NCBI RefSeq assembly: GCF_016765615.1
Contig: NZ_JAESWA010000020.1
Location: forward strand, 150,392 to 214,391
Origin: Clostridium paridis
GTDB taxonomy: Bacteria > Bacillota > Clostridia > Clostridiales > Clostridiaceae
DNA length: 64,000 nt
Reading direction: 5' to 3'
Part shown: positions 53,573-62,048 of the stretch, piece by piece
How the letters are laid out: every line of letters begins with the position of its first letter
How positions within the stretch are numbered: the stretch's first letter is position 1
Position numbers and translations under genes: made by a program
Notes under the pieces: generated by a model
Databases searched by the model: none
The model's input: only the letters and a program-made list of their open reading frames with translations
What the model was told of the DNA's origin: nothing

Positions 53573-53782
53573 ATTTACTTCCTATTAATTATTAATCTCA
53601 TAATATGGTATTCAAACAATAGATTTTATGAGAGTATTAATTTTGAAATAATCCAAAGATAGATTTAATTATGGAAAGTTTTAAAATAGGTAGATGTATT
53701 AGTAAATAGTCCTTTGGAATATTACACTTAATTGGTAATTAGGGCATATAATGCAATAAATCATTTTGGAGAATTAAATAAT

Positions 53783-55921
53783 ATGTCATTAATAGAAAAA
53801 AAATATACAATGTTTCCACTGAGTTTTCAAGTTAACGAAGGACAGATTGATCCAGAAGCTAAATTTATAGCCAAAGGGAGTAACTATAATTTATTTTTTA
53901 CCCCATCACAGGTTGTATTATCATTAAGGCAAAGGAATGATTTGAATTTAAACAAAGCAGAGAGTGTTTCAACTAATGAGGAATTAGAAGTTTCGTATGT
54001 AAAGATGAATTTTATTAATGCAAAAGAGGATTTAGAGATTATAGGATTGGAGGAATTGCCAGGTAAGTGTAATTATTTTATAGGAAACGATACCTCCAGA
54101 TGGCTCACAAACATTTCTACTTACGAAAAAGTTAAATGTAAAAGTATATATCAAGGAATAGATATAGTCTATTATGGTAATCAGCAGCAGTTAGAATGGG
54201 ATTTTATTGTGCAGCCAAATTACGATGCGAGTCAAATAAATATCAATTTTAGTGGAGTAGAAAAAATAACTATAGATGAACAGGGAAATTTAATACTGTT
54301 GATTGATAGTGAAACATTAAAATTATGTAAGCCTTTAGTTTATCAAGAAGTTGATGGAAAACAAAATAAAGTAGAAGCTGATTATGTAATAAGTGAAGAA
54401 CAAACAGTTAGCTTTAAGTTAGGGCAATATGATCATTCAAAAGCGTTAGTTATAGATCCTATATTGATTTGGTCTACTTATTATGGAGATAGTGGTCCAG
54501 ATGTAGGCTATGCGATTACTACAGATAGCAATAATGATGTTTATATTACTGGCTATACTCAATCAAATACTTTTCCTACTCCTACCTCACTATATCCCTA
54601 TAAAGCTGGTTGGGATGCATTTGTTGCTAAAATTAAGGGAGATGGATCAGGGGTAATATTCTTTACTTATATTGGAGGTAGCATATCATCAGACCCAGGA
54701 TCTTCTGGGCCGCATGATTATGGCTATGGAATTGCAGTAGATTCATTAAAAAATATATGGGTAACTGGAACCACTTGGTGTACAGATTTTCCAACTTTCA
54801 ATCCCATTCAAGGAGCTAATGGTGGATATTGTGATTGTTTTATATCTAAGTTTAGTGCAGATGGGTCTTCACTTCTTTACTCCACTTATTTTGGAGGAGG
54901 GGATTATGATCAAAGTTTTTCAATTGCAGTAGATACTTTTGATAGCATTTATATTACCGGTTATACAAGATCTTTTGGTTTTCCAACTACTCCAGGAGCG
55001 CTTAAACCTGATAAAGGAGATATAAGTGTTGATGCTTTTATACTAAAACTTAGTAGATTAGGAGCTATTGAATACTGCACTTATCTTGGAGGGACACAGG
55101 ATGACTTTGGACGTGGTATTGGTGTAGATAAAAACTTCAATTTATATATTGCAGGTGATACTAAAGGAAACTTCCCAATGTTTAATGCATTACAACCTGT
55201 TTATGGAGGAGGTTTGCTTGATACTTTTGTAACTAAACTTGTGCCTGTGGGAATTGCTTATACTTATGTATTTTCCACATATTTAGGAGGAACCGGTGAG
55301 GACAATACAAGGGGAATTGCTTTAGATAATACTGGTAATGTATATGTAACAGGGTATACAACTGGAAACTTCCCTATTCAAAATGCGCTACAGCCAAGTT
55401 TTGGGGGAGGAACTTATGATGCTTTTATATACAAAATTACAACTAATGGATCTTTACTAGTGTACTCTACTTATTTAGGGGGTACTGGGGATGACTTGGG
55501 ATATGGAATAGCAGTAGATGCCAATGAAAATGCATATATTACTGGATCAACGACTTCAAGTGTTGGTTTCCCTACAAAGAATGCTTTTCAACTTACTTAC
55601 GCTGGTAATACTGATGCATTTGTGGCAAAAATCAATTATATAGGAATTTTATCTTATTCATCATATCTTGGTGGTGCTAATTATGATATTGGATATGGAC
55701 TTGCAGTTAATCTTGATGGAGATGTAATCATAGTAGGGGCTACTTACTCAAATGGTCAACCGCCTCCAGGTCCAGGATTCCCTACAAAAGATCCATTTCA
55801 GAGTGTAAATAATGGGAATGGAGATATTTTCATTACGAAATTATCAGAACCAATAATACCACCCCCACCACCAGAGCCAATAGAAGTAAAGCTAAGTAGA
55901 GGAATAAGTTTTTTAGAATAG
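53783..55921 (+). CDS. SBBP beta-propeller repeat protein with DUF7948-like N-terminus
   Basis: A protein of about 712 residues. The N-terminal 220 residues (LSFQVNEGQIDPEAKFIAKG, YFIGNDTSRWLTNI, IYQGIDIVYYGN) match the domain that precedes SBBP repeats. At least eight SBBP repeats of about 55 residues follow (YSTYLGGTGDD-GYGIAVDANENAYITG). It ends with a Pro-rich linker (PIIPPPPPEP) and a short tail. There is no signal peptide. I chose ATG 53783, preceded by GGAGA; an earlier GTG-like start has no ribosome site. The function is unknown; the fold suits binding or structural roles. Confidence 0.82.
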   Translation: MSLIEKKYTMFPLSFQVNEGQIDPEAKFIAKGSNYNLFFTPSQVVLSLRQRNDLNLNKAESVSTNEELEVSYVKMNFINAKEDLEIIGLEELPGKCNYFIGNDTSRWLTNISTYEKVKCKSIYQGIDIVYYGNQQQLEWDFIVQPNYDASQININFSGVEKITIDEQGNLILLIDSETLKLCKPLVYQEVDGKQNKVEADYVISEEQTVSFKLGQYDHSKALVIDPILIWSTYYGDSGPDVGYAITTDSNNDVYITGYTQSNTFPTPTSLYPYKAGWDAFVAKIKGDGSGVIFFTYIGGSISSDPGSSGPHDYGYGIAVDSLKNIWVTGTTWCTDFPTFNPIQGANGGYCDCFISKFSADGSSLLYSTYFGGGDYDQSFSIAVDTFDSIYITGYTRSFGFPTTPGALKPDKGDISVDAFILKLSRLGAIEYCTYLGGTQDDFGRGIGVDKNFNLYIAGDTKGNFPMFNALQPVYGGGLLDTFVTKLVPVGIAYTYVFSTYLGGTGEDNTRGIALDNTGNVYVTGYTTGNFPIQNALQPSFGGGTYDAFIYKITTNGSLLVYSTYLGGTGDDLGYGIAVDANENAYITGSTTSSVGFPTKNAFQLTYAGNTDAFVAKINYIGILSYSSYLGGANYDIGYGLAVNLDGDVIIVGATYSNGQPPPGPGFPTKDPFQSVNNGNGDIFITKLSEPIIPPPPPEPIEVKLSRGISFLE

Positions 55922-55949
55922 CTAAAATAGATTTAAATAGAGCATATTA

Positions 55950-55986
55950 AAATCCCCCGGGCTAATGTCCGTGGGATTTTTTCTTT
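55950..55986 (+). terminator. Terminator of the AATCCCCCGG type
   Basis: AAATCCCCCGG pairs with CCGTGGGATTT, followed by TTTCTTT. Confidence 0.85.
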
Positions 55987-56064
55987 AAGTAAAGAATGAA
56001 TAGATTTCAGGGCATTTAAACCTAGATTTTTGCATATTATTTACGAGAAGGAGAGGCGAAAAAA

Positions 56065-58881
56065 ATGAACTGTGATGAAGCAAAAGTAGATGTTAAGAAA
56101 AGTATTTACAAACTTCCAGTTGATAAAGTCTATGAAGTATTCGGGACAAGTTACAAGGGATTAACAAGAGGGCAGGCAGCGCAGTATCAGAAAGAACAAG
56201 GCAAGAATGTTATTGATGAAAAAAAGAAAAAGTCAGTATTGCTTATCTTTCTTGGAAATTTTACTCACTTAATGGCAGTTTTATTATGGGTTGGAGGTAT
56301 AGTGGCCTTCTTCGCAGGAATGCCAGAATTAGGAATTGCTATTTGGTTAGTTAATGTCATTAATGGAGTTTTTAGTTTTTGGCAGGAACATCGTGCAAGC
56401 AAGGCAACAGATGCATTAAGAAATATGCTGCCATCTTATGCACGTGTTATTCGTGATGGTGAGGAACAAAAAATATTAGCAGAGGATTTAGTAATTGGAG
56501 ATATCGTTTTATTAGAGGAAGGAGATAAGATATCAGCGGATGCAAGATTAGTTGAGTGCAGTGATTTACAAGTTAATCAATCAACGCTTACAGGAGAGTC
56601 AAATCCTGTTCGTAAGGTAAAAGATGCAGTATTAAAAAATGATCTCACATTAGCTGAAATACCTAATTTAATTTTTGCAGGGACAAGTGTATCAGAGGGA
56701 AATGGAAAAGCTATTGTAATTGAGATAGGAATGAGAACTGAATTTGGTAAAATTGCAGACCTTACTCAAAGTATGGAAAAAGAGGATAGCCCTTTACAAA
56801 AAGAAATGAACAGATTAACAAAACAAATATCAATAATAGCTATAGCTTTTGGTGTTTTCTTTTTTGTTGCAGCGTTATTTTTAGTAAATGAACCTATAGC
56901 TTCTTCATTCATCTTTTCATTAGGTATGATTGTCGCATTTATTCCCGAAGGGTTACTACCAACAGTTACTTTGTCGCTTGCTATGGCAGTACAGAGAATG
57001 TCAAAACGAAATGCATTAGTAAAGACGCTCTCTTCAGTTGAAACACTAGGAAGCACTACAGTTATTTGCACAGATAAAACAGGTACATTAACTCAAAATG
57101 AAATGACAGTAAGTAACCTATGGTTAATTAATAAGGAATTTAAAGTTACTGGTGTTGGATATGGGCCAGAAGGAAATATTTTTGAAGGAAATAGAAAAGT
57201 CAAGGCAGAAGATGATAAGGATTTAAAATTATTACTAACTGGAGCAGCACTATGTAGTAATGCAAGACTATTACCTCCAAATGAGGAATCAAATAGATAT
57301 ACTGTTTTAGGAGACCCAACTGAAGCTTGTTTGGGAGTTGTGGCTGAAAAAGCAGGTATTGATATACATGAAAAAGCAGAACTAACACCTAGATTAAGAG
57401 AGTTGCCATTTGAATCACGTAGAAAAAGGATGACAACTATTCATCAATTGCAAGAAGAGATAGAGGGGACTAAGCGTATTGCATATATAAAAGGTGCTCC
57501 AAAAGAGATAATGAAGTTAAGTGAAACTATTCGCATAAATGGTGAAGTAAAGCCAATTACAGATAAGATGAGAGAAGAAATAATGAAGGCTAATGATGGA
57601 TATGCTCGAGATGGTTTACGTGTATTGGCAGTGGCATATCGTTTGCTTCATAAGGATGATAATATACCAGTTGCAATGAGTGCTTACACCCCTGAAATTA
57701 TTGAGAAAGATTTAGTATTTGTAGGGTTGATTGTTATGGCAGATCCACCTAGGCCAGAGGTATCTGATGCTGTGGAGGAGTGTAGAAGAGCTGGCATAAG
57801 AATAGTAATGATTACTGGAGATTATGGATTAACAGCTGAAAGCATTGCAAGACGTATTGGTATTGTTAAGGGAAGTAATCCTAGAGTGGTATCAGGACTT
57901 GAATTAGAAGAACTATCTGATGATAAATTAAAAGAGTATTTAAAAGATGAAATAATTTTTGCAAGGGTAGCAACAGAACAAAAATTAAGGGTAGTATCCA
58001 ACTTGCAGGCAATGGGAGAAATTGTTGCGGTTACAGGAGATGGGGTAAATGATGCACCTGCGCTTAAAAAAGCTGACATTGGAGTTGCAATGGGTATTGC
58101 AGGCACTGATGTAGCTAAAGAAGCGGCAGATATGATTCTGACTGATGATAACTTTGCATCTATTGTTCATGCTATAGAGGAGGGGCGTGCTGTTTATAGT
58201 AATATCCGTAAATTTATGCTCTATATTCTAAATTCAAATGTTCCTGAGGCAGTACCTTCAGCTATGTTTCTATTTTCAAGAGGGGCTATTCCATTACCAC
58301 TTACAGTTATGCAAATCCTAACAATTGATTTAGGTACAGATATGTTACCAGCTCTAGGACTTGGAACTGAGAAACCTGAAAAAGGGGTTATGAATGAGCC
58401 ACCTCGCAATCAAAAAGAGCCATTATTAAATAAAAAGCTGGTTATTAAGGCATTTCTATGGTATGGAGTATTAGGTTCATTAACTTCAGCCATATCTTAT
58501 TTCTTTATCAATATTCAAAATGGATGGCCCAAAGTTCCATTAGCTGGAGGGAATGATCCAGTTTATATTAAGGCAACAGCAATGACTCTTGCAGCAATTG
58601 TATTTAGCCAAGTTGGAGCTGTATTTAATTGTCGTACAGAAAAACAATCTGTATTTAAAGTTGGGATGTTTAGCAATAAACAAGTGAATTTTGGAGTTGT
58701 TTTTGAAATTTTCTTGATCTCAGCTTTAGTTTATTTCCCATTATTTCAATCAATTTTCCATACAGCTGCATTAAAGTTATCTGATTGCTTATTATTATTT
58801 ATTTGGCCTCCATTAATATTACTAATAGAAGAGTTGAGAAAGGCATTGGTTCGTAGAAGAATGCTAAGGAAACCTGAGTAA
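56065..58881 (+). CDS. P-type cation ATPase, Na,K-ATPase-like (P2C type)
   Basis: A 938-residue P-type ATPase: N-terminal cation-ATPase domain, actuator loop LTGESNPV, M4 FIPEGLLPT, phosphorylation site CTDKTGTLTQN, nucleotide motif KGAPKEI, hinge TGDGVNDAPALKKADIG and M5-M10. Membrane residues match eukaryotic Na,K-ATPase: PEGLL in M4, NSNVPE in M5 (Ser-Asn and Glu of the K+ sites) and IDLGTDM in M6 (both Asp). This favours Na+/K+-type over Ca2+ specificity. AAGGAGAGG precedes ATG 56065. Two RCK/TrkA genes follow in the same operon. Confidence 0.9.
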   Translation: MNCDEAKVDVKKSIYKLPVDKVYEVFGTSYKGLTRGQAAQYQKEQGKNVIDEKKKKSVLLIFLGNFTHLMAVLLWVGGIVAFFAGMPELGIAIWLVNVINGVFSFWQEHRASKATDALRNMLPSYARVIRDGEEQKILAEDLVIGDIVLLEEGDKISADARLVECSDLQVNQSTLTGESNPVRKVKDAVLKNDLTLAEIPNLIFAGTSVSEGNGKAIVIEIGMRTEFGKIADLTQSMEKEDSPLQKEMNRLTKQISIIAIAFGVFFFVAALFLVNEPIASSFIFSLGMIVAFIPEGLLPTVTLSLAMAVQRMSKRNALVKTLSSVETLGSTTVICTDKTGTLTQNEMTVSNLWLINKEFKVTGVGYGPEGNIFEGNRKVKAEDDKDLKLLLTGAALCSNARLLPPNEESNRYTVLGDPTEACLGVVAEKAGIDIHEKAELTPRLRELPFESRRKRMTTIHQLQEEIEGTKRIAYIKGAPKEIMKLSETIRINGEVKPITDKMREEIMKANDGYARDGLRVLAVAYRLLHKDDNIPVAMSAYTPEIIEKDLVFVGLIVMADPPRPEVSDAVEECRRAGIRIVMITGDYGLTAESIARRIGIVKGSNPRVVSGLELEELSDDKLKEYLKDEIIFARVATEQKLRVVSNLQAMGEIVAVTGDGVNDAPALKKADIGVAMGIAGTDVAKEAADMILTDDNFASIVHAIEEGRAVYSNIRKFMLYILNSNVPEAVPSAMFLFSRGAIPLPLTVMQILTIDLGTDMLPALGLGTEKPEKGVMNEPPRNQKEPLLNKKLVIKAFLWYGVLGSLTSAISYFFINIQNGWPKVPLAGGNDPVYIKATAMTLAAIVFSQVGAVFNCRTEKQSVFKVGMFSNKQVNFGVVFEIFLISALVYFPLFQSIFHTAALKLSDCLLLFIWPPLILLIEELRKALVRRRMLRKPE

Positions 58882-58926
58882 GAAAATCCTAATGAAATTA
58901 TAAAAATGAATAGAGAGGTGATAGGC

Positions 58927-59577
58927 ATGAAGGTTATTGTAGTAGGTTTAGGAAGAATGGGGACGGGTTTATCGCTTAATCTTGTGAAAAAGGGACACCA
59001 GGTAACTGTCATAGATTCTAATCCAGAAGTATTTAATGGTTTAGGTAAAGACTTTAAAGGAACAAAAATTGTTGGTTTTGGATTTGATAGAGATGTGCTA
59101 ACTAAGGCTCAAATAGATAAAGTAGATGCTGTGGTATCTTGCACTACAAGTGACGAAATTAACGCAGTTATAGCTAGGATAGCAAGAAATATTTATAAAG
59201 TACCACGGGTAGTTGCAAGGCTTTATGATTCTAGAAGTGCAGATATTTATCATAGATTAGGAATACAAGCTGTTTCAACAACAACTTGGGGCATAGAAAG
59301 AGCGACTGAAATGCTAACTTATAATCAATTAGATAGCGTTTATGAAATGGGAAATGGACATGTTAATTTAGTACGTATAGAAATACCTTCATTATTGGTA
59401 GGACACACAGTAAATGAATTAACTGTTATTGGAGAAATACAAATTGTTTCTATTAGCCGTAATAATAAAACTTTTATACCAACTAGAGGAACTGTTTTTG
59501 AAGCAGAAGATGTTATATATATATCAGTAATTTCCTCTGCAATAAATAAGTTAAAGTCAATGTTGGGTATAGGGTAA
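58927..59577 (+). CDS. RCK/TrkA-type K+ regulatory protein (first copy)
   Basis: A 216-residue protein with an RCK_N Rossmann domain (VVGLGRMGTGLSLNLVKKGH, acidic end VID) and an RCK_C domain from about residue 140 (LVRIEIPSLLVGHTVNELTV). Such proteins gate Trk/Ktr potassium channels by binding ATP/ADP, NAD or c-di-AMP. No TrkH/KtrB membrane subunit is in this window. The gene begins 46 bases after the ATPase stop, with GAGAGGTGAT before ATG 58927, so it is in the ATPase operon. Confidence 0.9.
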   Translation: MKVIVVGLGRMGTGLSLNLVKKGHQVTVIDSNPEVFNGLGKDFKGTKIVGFGFDRDVLTKAQIDKVDAVVSCTTSDEINAVIARIARNIYKVPRVVARLYDSRSADIYHRLGIQAVSTTTWGIERATEMLTYNQLDSVYEMGNGHVNLVRIEIPSLLVGHTVNELTVIGEIQIVSISRNNKTFIPTRGTVFEAEDVIYISVISSAINKLKSMLGIG

Positions 59578-59592
59578 AAAGGGGGAAAAAAT

Positions 59593-60252
59593 ATGAGAGT
59601 TATCATTATAGGTGGCGGACAAGTGGGAGCCTATCTTGCATCCTTATTATTAGCAAGTGGTAATGAAATACGGTTAATTGAGCAATGTGAAAAAACATAT
59701 AATAAGATACAAAAAGAGTTACCACAAGAAGTGTTGATTTTAGGTAGTGGCTCAAGTCCTCAAGTACTTGAAAAAGCAGGAATAGCTTCAGCAGATGTAG
59801 TGGCTGCAGTTACAGGTGCAGATGAGACCAATCTAGTAGTATCAACACTTGCTAAAATGGAGTTTGGAGTTCCAAGAGTAGTAGCTAGAGTCAATAATCC
59901 AAAGAATGCATGGCTATTTAATATTGGAATGGGTGTGGATATTAGAGTTAATCAAGCAGATTTGATGGCACATTTCGTTGCTGAAGAAATGGATTTAAAA
60001 GATATGTTTACTATTTTAAAGCTCAATAGAGGAAAATTCTCTATTGTCCAACTGAAAGTAAAACAAAATGCTAAAGCTTCAAATCGATTATTAAAGGATC
60101 TATCTATACCTCAGGATTCAGTACTTATTGCTATTACAAGGGAAAAATCCTTATTAATACCTAAGGGAGATACAAAAATTTTAGTAAATGATGATATATT
60201 AGCATTAGCTGCTGAAACTAGTAGAAAAGAATTAAAAGAGATATTTGGATAA
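59593..60252 (+). CDS. RCK/TrkA-type K+ regulatory protein (second copy)
   Basis: A 219-residue paralogue with RCK_N (IIGGGQVGAYLASLLLASGN, ending RLIEQ), DETNLVVSTLAKMEFGVPRV and an RCK_C domain from about residue 140 (VQLKVKQNAKASNRLLKDLS). It follows the first copy by 15 bases, with AAGGGGG as ribosome site, and a terminator comes right after it. RCK proteins act as dimers to octamers; two unlike subunits in one operon suggest a hetero-oligomer. Confidence 0.9.
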   Translation: MRVIIIGGGQVGAYLASLLLASGNEIRLIEQCEKTYNKIQKELPQEVLILGSGSSPQVLEKAGIASADVVAAVTGADETNLVVSTLAKMEFGVPRVVARVNNPKNAWLFNIGMGVDIRVNQADLMAHFVAEEMDLKDMFTILKLNRGKFSIVQLKVKQNAKASNRLLKDLSIPQDSVLIAITREKSLLIPKGDTKILVNDDILALAAETSRKELKEIFG

Positions 60253-60263
60253 TAGGTTAAGAG

Positions 60264-60297
60264 ACATCTCAGATTTATATTTGAGGTGTTTTTTTTT
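60264..60297 (+). terminator. Terminator of the ATPase-RCK operon
   Basis: ACATCTCA pairs with TTGAGGTGT, followed by eight T. Confidence 0.88.
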
Positions 60298-60388
60298 ATA
60301 AAGCAATGGGTTTAGCAAGGTTTTAATTGTTTACTTAGTAAAATATTGGTACAATCTAATTATTATGTGAATTAAGGGGGATAATATC

Positions 60389-61431
60389 TTGAAAAAGAAA
60401 AAATCATTTATATTAATGCTTGTCTTTTTATTAATTACACCCATTGGCTTGTCATTTGGAACCTATAAAGCTAAGGCAGCAACACAATTTAATGTTACCA
60501 ATAGTTATCCAGTTAATAATAGTGGTAAAGTACCCATTAGTGGATTTATTGCATTTCAGTTTAATAGCACAGTTAATATAGATTCTACAAAAGACCTTTT
60601 AGGAGATTGTACAATTAGAAATTATATTGTTGATAAAGAAACTACGGATAATGTATTGATGATTTATTATAATAATCTTAATTATAATAGCAATTCAAAT
60701 ATGTAGCTCCAATTTTATTGACTAGCAAAAATGCACTTCCTCCAGAAGTTCAAAATGAAATTACTAGTCTTAATCCAAAAGAAGTTTTTATAGTAGGAGG
60801 AGCTGGAGTAATATCTGACAATGTGAAGAACGTTCTTCAAAGTCAAGGAATTAAGGTTACAAGAATTTCAGGAAATGATCGTTATGAAACATCTCTTGAA
60901 ATAGCCAAATATCTTAATAGTTCTAAGTCTGAGGCCTTCATAGTAACTGGTAATGACTATCCAGATGCCTTGTCAATTGCTTCATATGCAGGTAATAAAC
61001 AGACACCTATATTGCTTACAGACAAAAATCAACTTCCTACCAGTGTTAAAAATTATATCAGTAATAAAGGTATAACAAAAACTTATGTTATAGGAGGAAT
61101 TGGAGTTATAAGTGATAATGTACTTAGTACATTACCTAATGCTGAAAGAATTGCAGGTAATAATAGGTATGAAACTAATATGGAAATACTAGCAAGATTT
61201 CCGTTCTTTTATGGTAATACTTATTTCGCTACAGGATTAGCGTTTGCTGATGCATTGTCTGGAGCTGCGTTAGCTGGAACTCTTAATAATCCTATAATCC
61301 TAGTTGATAGCTCAATGCCAGATGATATAGCAGGCGCAATAAGAGATAATAGAGATATGATGAAGATGAAGAGGATTCTTGGCGGAACAGGTGCAGTACC
61401 AGATTCATTAATAAATAGAATCCTTAAATAA
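60389..61431 (+). pseudogene. CWB2 cell-wall-binding surface protein, disrupted
   Basis: The first frame (60389-60706) encodes a signal peptide (KKKKSFILMLVFLLITPIGL to about residue 31) and the beginning of a bacterial Ig-like domain (YPVNNSGKVPISGFIAFQFN), then runs into a stop at 60704-60706. The second frame (from about 60709 to 61431) starts in mid-domain (APILLTSKNALPPEVQNEI) and contains about two and a half CWB2 repeats (VFIVGGAGVISDNV, RISGNDRYETSLEIAKYL, DYPDALSIASYAG). The end of the Ig domain and the first half of CWB2 repeat 1 are missing, so an internal deletion with frame loss is likely. It starts with TTG 60389 after AGGGGG. Confidence 0.78.
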
Positions 61432-61482
61432 GAATATATTATTACTAAAACAAATGAATAATAATGATTAAGAGGAGAATTT

Positions 61483-61872
61483 ATGGATGAGAAAGATGTA
61501 AGTATGGATCCTATAAGCGAATATATTCTAAAGTTTCCGTCAGAGATTCAAGATATACTAAATGCATTAAGAAAAGTTATAAGAGAAGCAGCACCAGAAG
61601 CTGATGAAAAGATAAGTTATCAAATGCCGACTTTTGTTTTTCATGGGAACTTGGTACATTTTGCTGCCTATAAAAATCACATTGGATTTTATCCAACTCC
61701 GAGTGCAATTAGTGCATTTAAAGCGGAATTATCAGAGTATAAAGGAGCAAAAGGGTCAGTGCAATTTCCAATAGAAAAGCCACTACCTTATGAGTTAATA
61801 AGTAGAATTGTTAAATTTAGAGTAGATGAAAATATAAAGAAGGTAGAAAATAAATCAAAAAAGAAATCCTAG
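61483..61872 (+). CDS. DUF1801 (YdhG-like, frataxin-like fold) protein
   Basis: A 129-residue protein: YILKFPSEIQDILNALRKVI, then EADEKISYQMPTFVFHGNLV, the aromatic AAYKNHIGFYP and QFPIEKPLPYELISRIVKFR, all typical of DUF1801. Relatives have been linked to intracellular iron handling, but evidence is limited. The C-terminus is Lys-rich. GAGGAG precedes ATG 61483. Confidence 0.88.
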   Translation: MDEKDVSMDPISEYILKFPSEIQDILNALRKVIREAAPEADEKISYQMPTFVFHGNLVHFAAYKNHIGFYPTPSAISAFKAELSEYKGAKGSVQFPIEKPLPYELISRIVKFRVDENIKKVENKSKKKS

Positions 61873-61879
61873 TTAAGAG

Positions 61880-61918
61880 TGTGTCATATTGCATTGTGCT
61901 TTATGGCACATTTTTTTT
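61880..61918 (+). terminator. Intrinsic terminator
   Basis: TGTGTCAT pairs with ATGGCACA, followed by eight T. Confidence 0.85.
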
Positions 61919-62048
61919 ATATTAAATAAAAATATAAATATGTGATTTATGTTACAGTTTTTATAACTGATAAGTATTATCATATAAGTATTAATATATA
62001 TAAGTCTATTAAATAATAGGTGTAATTTTATAAAAGTGAGGTAAATAA

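Noticed and set aside
56065..58881. Ca2+-ATPase as the identity of the P-type pump
   Set aside because: M4, M5 and M6 carry PEGLL, NSNVPE and IDLGTDM, as in Na,K-ATPase, rather than the SERCA pattern; specificity is still not proven.
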